From Turnera subulata (Eukaryota > Streptophyta > Magnoliopsida > Malpighiales > Passifloraceae): 64,000 nt of DNA. Each line of letters begins with the position of its first letter. Position 1 is the stretch's first letter. Below the pieces are notes generated by a model that was not told the origin of the DNA, did no database searches, and worked only from the letters and a program-made list of their open reading frames with translations. Positions 10,868 through 23,269 of this stretch are shown here, piece after piece. The position numbers were made by a program, and so were the translations under genes. The stretch lies in NCBI GenBank assembly GCA_028386065.3, contig JAKUCV010001329.1:254503-318502 (forward strand), read 5' to 3'.

Positions 10868-11539
10868 TTTCTTTAAGGCGCAAAACTGTCCCCAGTGTCT
10901 TGAGTGCTAGAGGCAAGCCCTTGCACACTCATGATAAACTACTAGCCAGAGTTGTCTTCCCAATTCCTCCCAATATCCCTACATGGAGATGACTTTTGGG
11001 TTATTTGGTGATGATGATGAACCTTCACTGGTACTACTACTACTGCCACTCATTGGCCGATCAGCATATCCTATGAACTTTAAAGCTTTCTCCCGATCAA
11101 GTTGTTCAAGGCGTTCCTCGAGATTTTGTATCCTCACCGAAGTGTCACGACGTCGACATAAACTAACTGCCCTTTTGAAGGAGCGATATATATATAGCAG
11201 AGATAAAAATGTAACTCTACCTTCTTGGTTATGGACTTAGGGTACTCCCCTGGCCCTTCTACCGCGCCACACTTGATCTCCACAATGCAGTGTTCCACTC
11301 ATCCAATAAGTCCTGTGTTTCATAGGCCACGTCTTTGAGTTTATCCAGCCAACCCTGTATGCATGGTATCTTCCTGCAGTTCTCTTTTCTGCTACCACAA
11401 GCCAATCTCTGATGGCTTCGAAGTTTGTGGCCAGCTTTTCAACTTCTTCCTTGGCACCCAAGATAAGCTTCATTTCTTTCCCTGACTGTTCAAGAGCTAT
11501 TCCTTCCAGTCCGCCCAGGACCATGGTAACAATATCCAT
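10868..11539 (-). pseudogene. collapsed NLR paralogue (CC, P-loop and GLPLA fragments)
   Basis: This is a degenerate second copy of the NLR at 5178-8162. The N-terminal part, from the ATG at 11539, still reads as an Rx-type coiled coil (MDIVTMVLGGLEGIALEQ, then a VVAEK block) before the frame is lost. Near 10930-10990 a P-loop remnant (GIGKTTLA) appears next to an in-frame stop. At 10868-10930 it jumps directly to a GLPLALKTLG segment, so about 160 codons of the NB domain are deleted. The rest of the NB domain and all LRRs are gone. No function is expected, although the upstream region is still recognisable. Confidence 0.88.
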
Positions 11540-11929
11540 GTCTGCGAGTTGGGGACTGGCTGATGGTTACTATAATTGTAGAAGAAACTGACGTATACCA
11601 AGAGTGTTTTGTGATATGTTGCGTTTGGTAATATAGTGCTTGGTAAAAGAGAAAGAATTAAAGGGTTAATAATAGCTTGGGATACGAAGAATACTTTTGA
11701 CCTGCTGATATCTATATACTAACCCATGGAGATCAAAGCCCAAGAATCTGTTGTTTTATGAGCCAAGCAAATGCTTAAGCATATATACCTTTCCCTGCAC
11801 AAGCCTTGTGGCCTCGAATGAGATTCTGTACGAATATTATGCATCTTTCCGTAAAGTATTGTTTCATTCTGAGAGAAAGAATTTAAACCATGGTCCACCT
11901 TAAAACAATTCTATCTGAATTAAGCCACT
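11540..11929 (-). other. former upstream region of the NLR pseudogene
   Basis: Related to 8163-8460 upstream of the intact NLR, as judged from shared segments such as ATCAAAGCCCA and TTTCCCTGCACAAG. No open frame. Confidence 0.6.
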
Positions 11930-12055
11930 CTAGTACTGCATTCAATCTACAATTCTATCTCAATTAAGCCACAGTACTGCATTTAATCTACAATTCTACC
12001 TCTCTACTGCATTTAATCTACAATTCTACCTCTCCACTGCATTTAATTTACTTTG
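11930..12055. repeat. short tandem repeat, unit about 30 bp
   Basis: About four imperfect copies of a unit containing ACTGCATTTAATCTACAATT, with TCTACCTCT spacers. Confidence 0.8.
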
Positions 12056-12944
12056 TTATAGCAGTAATAGATGAATGAAGGATCTTAATCCAGATGCGCC
12101 AACGGGTGTTTTTGAAGTTTAAGTGGAATATTTTGCTCAACTAGAAAAGAATGCTTCCCAACTGCGATAATCATGTTGCAAAAAAAGTGCGAGGAATCTG
12201 TCAAGGTGATGCATCAAAGCGAGGACTATGCAATTATAGCACAGAAACCATAGTCACAAGTCACAATCCAATATATATATGCAGTTGCCTCCACCGTTAC
12301 AAATCCTTACTTTTGAACCCAAAAAACAACGGGACAAAGCAAGCATTTCAAGCAATGACAATTGCACACTTAAATATTTGATCTAAAAATTCACTGAAAA
12401 CAGCCTTAAAATACCCTATAATCTCGTCATCGTCTATCCAATTATATCAGAGTATAATTACACGTCAGGAAGAGGCTGAAAGGGTAAGGCGACTTTCCCC
12501 GGCATTCTGTACAGATATTTTCAGGGGTAACTTCCGTATAAATAGAGGATTTTGCCCTAGATGTGGCCCCCTCTGTCAAGTCCAAACCCTTCCAACAAAA
12601 TCTTACCATGTAACAACGCTCTCCTCTGGAACAATTGTACCTTTCTCAAAACACAAAACATTCAAGCAGGCAATTGGGGTCATCCTTTTCTTTCCCAGCC
12701 TCGGATGTGCGCTGCCCATCTGCTCGTATGTCCCAAACTATAGCCGTTGCAGGGCTCATCTTTATTCTCATCATCCAAGGTCTTCTTTGGGTTAGGACTC
12801 GAATGCATCATACTGACCTCAAAAAGACGGCTAACATATCTGCATTCCTGAACGTATATTTGGGGCATATGTGACAGCACAAACCAAGTTGCTGAATGCA
12901 AAGACTACAACCCAATGCAGCCAAAAAAGCTTTAACAAAATCTC
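12056..12944 (-). other. UPF1 3' untranslated region and intergenic DNA
   Basis: Non-coding DNA downstream of the UPF1 stop codon at 12945-12947. An AATAAA hexamer on the minus strand at 12761-12766 is a candidate polyadenylation signal, about 180 nt past the stop. The distal part shows nothing recognisable. Confidence 0.5.
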
Positions 12945-15900
12945 TCAACCATTGTAGTGGATTTTCTGGTTCTGTGAGCCTTGACCCTGCTGGGGTTGCT
13001 GCTGTGGAGCTTGCAAGTTTAGCGGTTGAGTATTGTAGTGGGCAAAGGGTTGAGAGTAGAGAGAATTCATCAATCCCTGCATTTAAATTCATCAAAATTA
13101 TGCACCGGAAGAGGGACCAATTACTCACGAAAGAGAACTCGCCAAAAAAGGAACAAAAACCAACGATACTAACACTAAGGCCCAGCCAGTGCGTTAGTAA
13201 AAACAAATGTTTCCCGCCAACATTATAGTAATTTTGCAAAACTTAAAGAGCCATCAATAGTAAAAGCTGAAACCTGCGACTGAAGTGAGTTTGGATTGGT
13301 CATCCCAAAGTGGCTCTGTGACGCATCCTCTTGTGAAGGATCATTGAAACCAACTTGAGTGAATAGACCTTGAGATCCATGAGTCATGTAATCCTGTACA
13401 TTCAATGCTAGGTCAAGGATAAGATAAACAGCAAGCTGGAGTCTATAAACATTAAAAGTGGTGCCTCAAGCAAACAAACCTGAGACATGAAATCATTTCC
13501 AGAACCAAAACGAGAGTATCCAGCTTGAGTATTCTGATTTAAGAAATTGCCCGGGAAACCACCTTGTGCTCCTTGTGTAACATAATCAACAGCATATCCA
13601 CTTTGAGATGCCTACAAAGCGTATAGGGAATAATAAAAATGAGAAGAAGAATAGTGCTCTCTCGACTACAAAGAAGGAAACCTATACTTGATTAACAACT
13701 TTGAAAGGATAAAGTAGGCAGTGTAAGAAGAATTTCATTGGCAACAACAAACACATTGAACATCATAATAATAAGTACAAACATTCCCACAGACAATTAA
13801 CATGCACTAGTTCCACAAGGGATGCACTATCAGTGATTGCACTTTAAATTTATGATGACAAATACAAAGTGAAGTGAGAACGTCCTGCAATTCACAGCAG
13901 CAGACACCTTAGGACAACATACAAATAAATACTAGCATCCTGCATTATCATAGATTTCTCACAGCATATGGACATTTTAATGTCTTTACCTGAGTGGAGA
14001 AGTCGGTAACATTATAAGGAACATGTGATCCCTGACTTTTGAAATCATCACCCAAGAACTCCTGATTCATGACCATTGTAAAGAAAACTTAGGGCAAAGA
14101 AATGACAACATATCAAGTATAGCAATATGAAACAAAGGCATACTTGAGACATGCCCCCCATGGAAAATCCATCGCGAAATGCTTGGCTTGAACCTTGAAC
14201 CGTCATCTATGAACACAATAATACAGTCAGGCTCCACAATGGTACACCAGGAATGAATATCCAAAAGATTTCACAAATCAGAAAGTATGGGATTAAGCAT
14301 TGCATACATTGTTGACATATCCAGGTTGAGATAAAGGACCACCCACAGATGGTTGGCTGTTTGGATTGTCCAAGGGAGGAAAATTGAAAGTAGATCCAAT
14401 ATTCCCAATGCTTTGCTGGGTTCCCTGCTGATGCGGAAGATGACTACCAATAGGAGCACCGGCATTACCACGCCCTGCACCAAAACCTCGGCTTCCTGGT
14501 GTAGGGACATGAGGAACAGCTCCAACTGGCCCATGCACAGCTCCCCGGCTTGGGATTGCATATGGTTGGGAATGTGGGCCTCCATGAAATGGTGGAATGG
14601 GGACCCGGGGCATTGGAAAACCAGAAGGATGCATTCCAGGCTTATGGGCACCATTCGCAGCTGCTGGTGGCATATATGAACCTGTGAGTCAACATGAAAA
14701 TGTGGTTCATATATGAAGAAGCAAGCCAACAAAGCGGACCAAGAAGAAAGCAAAAATATACTGAACAGTAAGTGTGCTTGTACCATATCCTCCAAATTTA
14801 GATATGCAAATCAATTAACCATATGCCTCCAGAGATCAATGCATGTAAAAATTACTGAGATGCTTTACTAAATGAGTGAATAATAGCATACCTCTGCCAC
14901 GGCTACTTCTTCTGTCAGCATTTGGACCAGATGAAGCGACAGATCCAACATTATCATTTGGCACAATTCCTGGACCACCAGCATAGAAAAGCCTCCTATC
15001 ATTGTATATCTGCTCCAACATACACATCCAACCATTAAACCAGTTCAGATCCAACCGCAGCAAGCATATTAGAATAGGGTATTCATTACAGAAAGTTGAG
15101 TGGTTGGAGAGTTAGAAATTTGTGGCCATAGGACTTCACCAATGCCCTTTTGTAAACAGTAAAACATCATACCTTTTTGGGCTTTTGAAATTGAACCATA
15201 CTCTGCTTCAAGTTATTTAGTGGTCCTTCCACCAAACACTCGTGTTCCTAAAGAAACAGAGATGTCAAAATTTGTCCACCAGAAAAGGCAATACCTCATT
15301 ACTTTTTATATTAACCAATTCAATCAGGCAGCAAAAAGTGGGAAAAACATACTTTATAATGTGTCAATAAGCTATTCCACAGAGGCTGCTTGCTGAGCAC
15401 TTTAGGATTTCCTAAGATGACAATACCATATCGTGCACGAGTTAAAGCTACATTGAGCCTGCGTGGATCATTAAGAAATCCAATGCCCTATACAGAAGCC
15501 AAATCAAAGAAACAGTAAGTTAAAACCAAAGAAGACACTTTGATATTACAACAAAAGAAAGGGGACGGCACATGAATTATTTCCACCATTGAATATAGCC
15601 TCTACAAGGCAGAACTTCAAAGAATTCAAAAGACTATGAACTCACAAACCCACAAAAGACACTGACGATACATTGTCCACAAATGGAATAAAATATAACC
15701 AAGAAGAAAAAAGTTTAAAATGAAGCTCTGGGTAGAACAACATTCAACCCCTCATCCAAGTTATTCCCGGAATTAGGATTTCCAGATTAGCACACAGTGA
15801 ACCAACCTGATGTTCATTACTCCTGACGCAGGACAAGATAATATAATCTTTCTCCCTCCCTTGAAATGAATCAACACTTGCTACCTGTATCACAAATGAA

Positions 15901-18900
15901 CAAAGCACCATTATCATGCAAGAAAATAGCTACTATAAATGTAAAACAGCCAGAAACTCAAATATGTGCGTACCTCGATCTCCTTATATAGCTGCTGCCT
16001 CAAGGCACCATTTCTTGACATATAATTCACTATATATGCTCTCTGCCCTTCATATGGAGTTATCACCCCAATCTGTCAATATTGAACTAGATTAGCATGC
16101 TCCATATCAAAAATAGAACTATGCCAATCAAAATGAATAGAGCATAAACAGACCTGGCTGGGGACTACACCACTTCTCAAGAAAGTAGTTACGATTTTTT
16201 CAACATTGGCAGCCTCAGTACGATTTAGATATGACGTCCCGCTTGCACTTATCTCTTCTTGTCCCATCTAAAGAACAGCTATCTAGTTACACAACATAGC
16301 ATTGGAGAAAATACAAGAATATAACAAAATGAGAGCCTAAATGGTGCAACAAAAAATGCGATTGCCAGAATGTTCTTCAGAGAAGTTATCCATAAGGGCT
16401 TCTTCCTCACAACACTATGCTGGAAAAATATTACATTCCCAGGTCTTAATGTATACCCAAAAAAAAGAGAACCTTGACCAACTGCCACAACTATACATAT
16501 GTACATATATACACATATATGTGTGTGAGAGAGAGACAGAGCAGCCATTGTATACCTGGACATAAAAGAACATTGGGCGATTAGGCACAGGCCACGGGAA
16601 ATCAATCCCTGATGATTGCCTCTCATTGACAGTCACTCCATTCTGCAGGGTTCCTTCATAGAAACTGTTGGATGGAAATTCTGAAAGAGAAGGGTGCATG
16701 CGATATTGAACCTGAAACATCAGGATAACATGAAATATGAATAATGGGTATCAATTTAATATTTTGAATAAGAAAAACATATGCTCAGATGTGGCACCAA
16801 CTGTAAACCTCAAGATTAGAAAATTGAGGAAAAAACTCAGCAATTGACATCGACACAACTTTGGAGTTAAACGTATAGCAGCACCCAGCTTTCAAAGTTA
16901 CAGAAGAATAAACAACCAAAAACCTCAAATTTCATTTCGTTACACTGCTTAATAGTGAATATTTTTTCCACAAGATCCACTAGAATGTGTGCTCGCATAC
17001 ACATAATAGCACCATGTGCCAAAATCATAAAGAAGAATGACAAGCAAAACCATTACCTGTAATCTAATTGGTTTAACACCAAGTAGAACAAGTCGTTCAA
17101 AAAGAGACTGAGCCAGCCCAGCACGAGCTGCTTTCTTGCACATAATAACTGGACCAAGCTGGCAATGATCACCAACAAAAACAACCTGGTAGAGACCTTT
17201 TCATCAGAAACTTAGGCGTATAACCAAAAAGCAGAAATGTTCAAACTTATTCCTCCCAGTACCTGCTTAGCCCCAAGAACCAGAGGAATTAGACACTCAG
17301 GTTCCGTTGCTTGGGTAGACTCATCAATAAGTACCTAAAGAGAGTAAACGACCATGAGCTTTTGAGCATCTTCCAAGCATGGAAAATAGTAAGATATTCT
17401 GCTAAGCATATATCACCTGGCGAAACCTAAAATTCGCTAACCGAGGATCTCCAGCACCAACACAAGTGCAACAGATAACATCAGCACTTTGAGAAATCTC
17501 CCTCTCTGTAGCTCGTTTCAGTGCTTTGTACTTCTTCTCATCACTGCTGGACAATTCTCCTGTTAATATACGAAAACAAATTGAGGAAATGGAGGCATAT
17601 AAATCCATAAAAAAGCTCAGGAGATGGCATATCCGACCAAAATAAAGTCAAGCCCACATATGTAGTATCCAATCAAGCTGGGGGCAAAAATAAGTTCATA
17701 AGACTTAGTTATATGCTAGAAAGAGAACAACTCAACTAAGCAAGAATAAAGTAGGAAATGGATAAATTAGATAGACTATGTAACTCTAAAAATTAGTGAA
17801 CATCAAAGACAGCTGCAAAACTCGCATATCCTATGTATTTCTTATGCAATGCAGTATAGGAACAGCAAGTCCCAAAGTCAATCAATCTCAGATTAACAGA
17901 TTAGATGTAACAATATGAACACCAACAAAGCCACCGAAATGATTTCACAAAAAAAAATTAAGGAAAAAGCCACACCTTGCTCATCTTTTAACTGTTGCAA
18001 CTTGTGAAGTTCACTCTTTTCTGATGTGTCTAGATGTCTGACCTGCAAAACAAAGTAAAAATAAACACCAATACCAATAAAGGTAAAAGGATAATAGACA
18101 TGAGCAAGACAGCACAATGGCTCAAAGTCAGCAAACCTGATAATGAAGCGTCAGGTGCTCAACCGGAGAACTCACAGCTTCCCTTGACTTTGCACATAGC
18201 CTAACAACCTTAATTGAGGAAAACAATGCGAGATCAATAAAATTGAGTCAAAGAACATGGTATGGCATGTTGAATTTATATTCTCAAACCTCCATGCCCT
18301 TGTTTGATACTCAACAATAATAGGGAAAGCTTAAAAGATAAAACCCCATGGCATAAGCACACATTAGGAAGTTATCATTTACCTTTAAGCCAGTTGCACT
18401 AATCTTCTCAGCTAGCTGATCTACAGCCACATTACTTGGCGCACATACCAAAACCTGAAAGAATGAGAAGATTTACCACCTCGACATGCAAACAAATGAG
18501 TATTTACAAGTGACATGAAATCAAAGGGAGAAATTACCTGACCCTGGCCCTGTTTGGCCATGTGATATACAATGGCAGCAGATGTGACAGTTTTTCCTGT
18601 GCCAGGTGGACCTTGAATCAAACTTATAGGCTTCTGCAGCACACTCTTTACAGCAAGAACCTACATGCATAGAGGGAAGCACAAGGACCTCTGTTACCAA
18701 GTACTAGCATAACACCAGCTATAATCATTCAAATAGAATTTAACTAGGCTAAATTTAATAAGGGCAACATATCATACTTGAGATGCATTCAGTTCTGGAA
18801 GGCCAGGTGCACCAAAACGGCGAGGCAAAGTGTTACGAACAGTTTGATTCTCCACTTCATGGCCCAACAAATGGTGATATATGTACCTAAATGGAGAAAA

Positions 18901-21730
18901 CACCAACTAAATGAAAACTGCAACCAAAAGAGACAATGTACAAAACAACATTTCCATAACCAATTAAAGACCAGGCTCACAAAAATATAACTATTGAGTT
19001 TAAAAGAACAAAAGAAAAGAAAACAGAAAAGAAAAGGAAGGGGTATAACATTCTTGACCTAAAAATTCAGATTCATTCAGCAAGGTCTTGGTTAGTTAAC
19101 AAAATCTAATGCTGCAAAAGAGGAATTCTATCCATAAAATGTGATAAACTGTTCAATCACAACTGAAAATGCAAACCCACCCACTAACACTTGTTTCATC
19201 CACAGCAAAAGTTTTCATTGCCCCTTGCATCCGATCGAAGCTTGTACTCTTCCACACGAAATCAACACTGAACCCATGGTTTACATCAACAGGAACTCCC
19301 TGAATACAAGAAAGTAATCTCACATTCACGCCAAACATAAGTAAAAACCTTGTTACAAACTATCATATTGCAGGCACAAGTACCTGACTGGCACGAAGCT
19401 CCAAGGCAACCTCCTCTTGTGCAGTTAGCTTGATCTGAAATAGGAATACATTAACATCCAAACCAGACCATGTGAATAGCTTATGTAGGAAGAAGAACAG
19501 TTCATAAAAACAAAGAATGTTCTCAAAGCATACCACATGCCCAACTGACTGCCACGCCGGATGAGCTGCATCTCCAGAATAACGAAGCCGCAACTCATCA
19601 CCAGGCACAAGTCGCAATTCATTGTCCTCCTACAAAATTAGAAGCAAAGCAGTTAGAATTTCCGGAAGCAACAAACAGAGAAACATAAAACAACAAATAA
19701 GCAACAACATGATCAAACAATACATGCAAAACTCAACTAAACTACTCCAAGAAAAGAAGGCATAAGAAGAAAACACCTTTGGAAATACAAAATATGCAAT
19801 CCGCTTCTTGTTCAGCCCAATATCCCAACGAATAGTCACATTGTCCTTGCTTTGAGACTCTTTCATCATCTAAGAGAGAAAAAAACGATATAAGCTCCCC
19901 TGATGAAGATACATTTTTACAATAGACAGAAATGATCATTATAGAGAACAAATAGAGAATAAGAACCAGGAGAGCTCAAAATTCCAGTGCCAACCTTGTC
20001 ATAGTCAGCTTCAAGCTTAATCAGTGGAGCAAAGACATTTTGATACTGCAAGAGAACAACAATTATCATCTTGCAGTCAGTATCTTCCACAAACAACATT
20101 TACCTTTGGTGATCAAGCTATTTTTGATGGCTAATTTGATCATTATAGTTAAGCTAGTCACCTGATATGCATCTTCATACTTCAAGGCTACGGGCTGAGG
20201 CTCATCATCTACACCAGGCTTCTCAAGATCCTCAAGGCTGGCATCAGGGTTAGTTTTCCACAATTCTTCTACTTTGTTTATTTGCTGAGCACTAATTTGG
20301 CGTGCCCTCAATTGCTCTTGTTCTGATGGAATCTGAAAAGCACAGGACGTAAGAAAGTTCCAAACGCAGCATGTTTTCAGCACAAGTTCCAAAGCAAAGG
20401 TTAAGCTACCAACCTTGACAAGCCACTGTAGGAAACACCTATCATCAATCAATGGGCACCACTGGCTCAAGTCCCAATTCATGTCCTTCAAAGCATTAAC
20501 ATTCAAACAAGGTTCCCTACAAAGCAGAACAACAACACTCTCTGTCTTGGCTGATATGAATCCAAGAAGAAACACATTACGACATCCACAATTATAGCAC
20601 TCGAGTATTGTTTCCCCCAGGGGACTGTCTTTGTGGAGGCAAACTTCTTTGTGTTTTGCACGAACCTACATAAACATAAAAGAATAGCTTCAATTGACCG
20701 CTTCAAAACCCCATTTTCATTTGAACACCAACCAGAGATGCTAAACCAGCGCCATAGAAAATTAACTACCATAATTCAAATTTCATCAACTTTCAAAGTA
20801 TGTAATCCAGTCCATGTAAGCTAATGTGATATGTCAAAGGTGCAAAAGCAGGGAAACGCATTTCCGTAGTATGCAGTTCCTTTGGAGCGCATACGATCTG
20901 ATATGCCCTCAACTACCCCCCGTGTATCCAATACCAACCCTGGTAAGAGTCTCAATACCTTTCTTAAATCAAAATCTTCAAAAAAAAAACAAAAGAATTA
21001 ACAGTCAATCCTTCAGCCCCGGTCTCTTGGATTTCCATTCCCGCATTATCATCACAAGCTCAGTATCTCACATTTCGTTTTCAATCCTCAACGCATTACT
21101 CACCAAAGACGCTAAACCCAAAGAAAAACAGCAAGAGAAACTACTACTACTCACCAGGTGATTGACAATATGCGAACCAGACGTATTCCCTCTGGAATTG
21201 CAAAACCACTTCCGGCACGACGGCACATTGCACCTCACCACGCAGGCCGGGTTCGAAACCCCACAGTACCGACAAGCATGCTCCGTAAAATCCCCTTTCC
21301 CGAACTCATAACCGTCCTCATCACCGGTCTCTTCGAAATTCAGCCCTCCCATGGAGCTCACTAATCCCTCCACCACCCCCTGACTGTTACTGCTGCTCCC
21401 TCCACCACCACCACCACCGCCACCCCGCACCGCTTTGGATGACACGGGAGAAGACGCGGCTGGGGACTCGGGGTGGTGATCAGGGGCGGCGCGGTGGTCG
21501 GAGGAGGAGGAGGTAGGGTCGACCGCGGAGGGGGAGGAGGAGGAGCCGGCCGCGGCGGCGGCTGCTGCGGCGAGGGAGTCGGAAGGGGTGGGCCAGGCCA
21601 CCGGGGACCGGAACTCCGGGTAGTCGAAGTCGGTCTCGCCTTGGGTGTTGAATTCGAGGAAGGTGTAGGCGTCGGTCGACGGGTCGGGCTGCGACGCCGT
21701 CTCGTAGAGAGCGTTGTCCTGCGAATCCAT
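12945..21730 (-). CDS. UPF1: UPF1, RNA helicase of nonsense-mediated mRNA decay (29 coding exons)
   Basis: ATP-dependent RNA helicase at the centre of nonsense-mediated decay, 1287 aa. Exons, 5' to 3': 21730-21155, 20665-20414, 20332-20162, 20045-19995, 19869-19777, 19629-19534, 19434-19384, 19299-19181, 18886-18778, 18660-18538, 18454-18383, 18208-18137, 18042-17976, 17559-17417, 17334-17263, 17185-17057, 16711-16556, 16267-16154, 16072-15974, 15884-15807, 15487-15353, 15247-15173, 15009-14892, 14681-14308, 14206-14144, 14061-13990, 13611-13480, 13393-13274, 13076-12945. All junctions are GT-AG and keep frame. The CH domain cysteines begin at C153/C156; Walker A GPPGTGKT is at 523-530; DESTQ is at 669-673. 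The Gln/Gly-rich tail contains many SQ sites, the type phosphorylated in UPF1. Exon 1 encodes poly-Ala and poly-Gly runs. The length is close to Arabidopsis UPF1 (about 1254 aa), and no break was seen. Confidence 0.97.
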
Positions 21731-22150
21731 CGAGATTTTGGGGGCGGGTGTGTGTGGTGTTCGGTTTTCGTGAGGTAATTATTAGGAGAGGAATTCAGGG
21801 GTTAGGGTTAGGGTTTGGTGAACGGGAAAAAAAAATGAATTTTTTCCCCTTTTTTTTTTCTCTCTGAGAAAGAAAGAGGGAGGAGTTTTATGATGTGTTT
21901 GTTTTTTTTTTGTAAGAAGAGCAGTGGAAAAAATTTTATGTAGGGGAAGACAGTGAAGAGTACGCGCTACGCCGCTTGTGTGATTGGGTGGAGAGGTACG
22001 TGGGGCCATTTTCCGTCATAGCACGTGAGGTGGAGGGTGTTGTTGAAAATTTTGTACACCAAAAGTCTCTATACGTCGTCGTGTCAATGTTCTGCCACTA
22101 GAATAAAATAATATTCCCTACGCCTATGTGTTACACTTTTTTGGTAGGAA
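21731..22150 (-). promoter_or_regulatory. UPF1 leader and promoter region
   Basis: Upstream of the UPF1 ATG. It holds T-rich stretches that read as A/G-rich on the plus strand, and a CACGTG core (G-box type) near 22023 on a GC-richer background. No divergent gene starts here. The exact transcription start is unknown. Confidence 0.4.
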
Positions 22151-22159
22151 AAAAAAGGG

Positions 22160-22458
22160 CATCAGGGTCATAACCACCCGCACGGTCTAGCTTGATCAAT
22201 ACTCGGTACATCTTAGTATTAGCCTTTTTTTATAGGAGAGACCGCCCACCAGATCACCAGGACATCGGTGGACATCCTCGTACACCAAGCGTCATAATTC
22301 TTGGAATCACCTGGCTCAATCAGCCTCCACCCACACCGTGCGAAATATCATATTCTGTCATGTCACACTAAATAGGACTTGACTAGAAACACTCAGACTC
22401 GAATCCGAATCCTAGAAATAACAGACTAATAGCTTAACCAGAAAACACCTTGATGGTC
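22160..22458 (-). repeat. probable tRNA-derived SINE-like repeat
   Basis: Read on the minus strand, the end near 22400-22435 contains TGGTTAAGCTATTAGTCTG followed about 25 bp on by GGATTCGAGTC, resembling the A and B boxes of an RNA polymerase III promoter. The body is about 250 bp of non-coding sequence of different composition from its surroundings. Only one copy is in the window, so this is a pattern-based call. Confidence 0.4.
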
Positions 22459-22632
22459 TGTTACACTTACAACTCACATCCTAAGGCATACAATGGTCCG
22501 TAAGTCCTAAGGCATATCCGTTACACTTACAACTTACATCCTAAGGCATACAATTTACAACTTACATTCTAAGGAATACGAATTCTATCCTAGGGGGTAC
22601 AATTTACAACTTACATCCTAAGGCATACAATT
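22459..22632. repeat. imperfect tandem repeat, unit about 30-35 bp
   Basis: At least five degenerate copies of a unit built on ACAACTTACATCCTAAGGCA. It lies directly beside the SINE-like element. Confidence 0.85.
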
Positions 22633-23269
22633 TCTTCTTTAGTGAGCTCATATTCTATTCTAGTCGAGTTAATAATCTTTTATTCTAACATTACAAAATC
22701 AATTTTATATTCTCTTCAAAAAATTTACCAATAATTGGTGAGTAATAAAACAAAGTACAGAAATACAATATATAGATGTAATGTTAAAAAGGCTGCCCAA
22801 TACAGTATTGTATTGTTAATATTTTTTGTATTGCATTTTTAAAAAAAAAATCTTAAATTATTATATACTCACCAAGCGGTGTGCGTGTATATAGCTGTTT
22901 TAATTGTTTTTTTCCCCTCTCATTTGATATTGCGAATTAATTAATGTTGCTCACACCACTGATATTATCTCTGTCGCTTATGTTAAAAGCCAGCAAATAA
23001 TGTCACTACCCATAACGTAGAGCAATTAAAATCCTAAAAAATTAGTTTACCACCTGTTACTTTCTTCTTAACCTTACACAAACTGTAGCTTTTTAATTAA
23101 ATTATTCCTTTCGTGAACCAGTCGTACAGAAACAGATGGTACATGGGAATATCAAAATAAGAAGTTACTGTTACATGTACCAAAGTTTGAATCTTACAAG
23201 GTAGGAGCAAAATTAACGAAGTTAGCTATAAACAGACCAACAGAAAATATTGATATTTTTTAGAAAATC
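22633..23269. other. AT-rich intergenic region
   Basis: Nothing recognisable. It would include the 3' untranslated region of COX6B at its right end. Confidence 0.5.

Noticed and set aside
21473..21778. Gly/Arg-rich open frame on the plus strand
   Set aside because: It is antisense to the GC-rich first exon of UPF1, and its low-complexity composition follows from poly-Ala, poly-Gly and Ser codons on the other strand.
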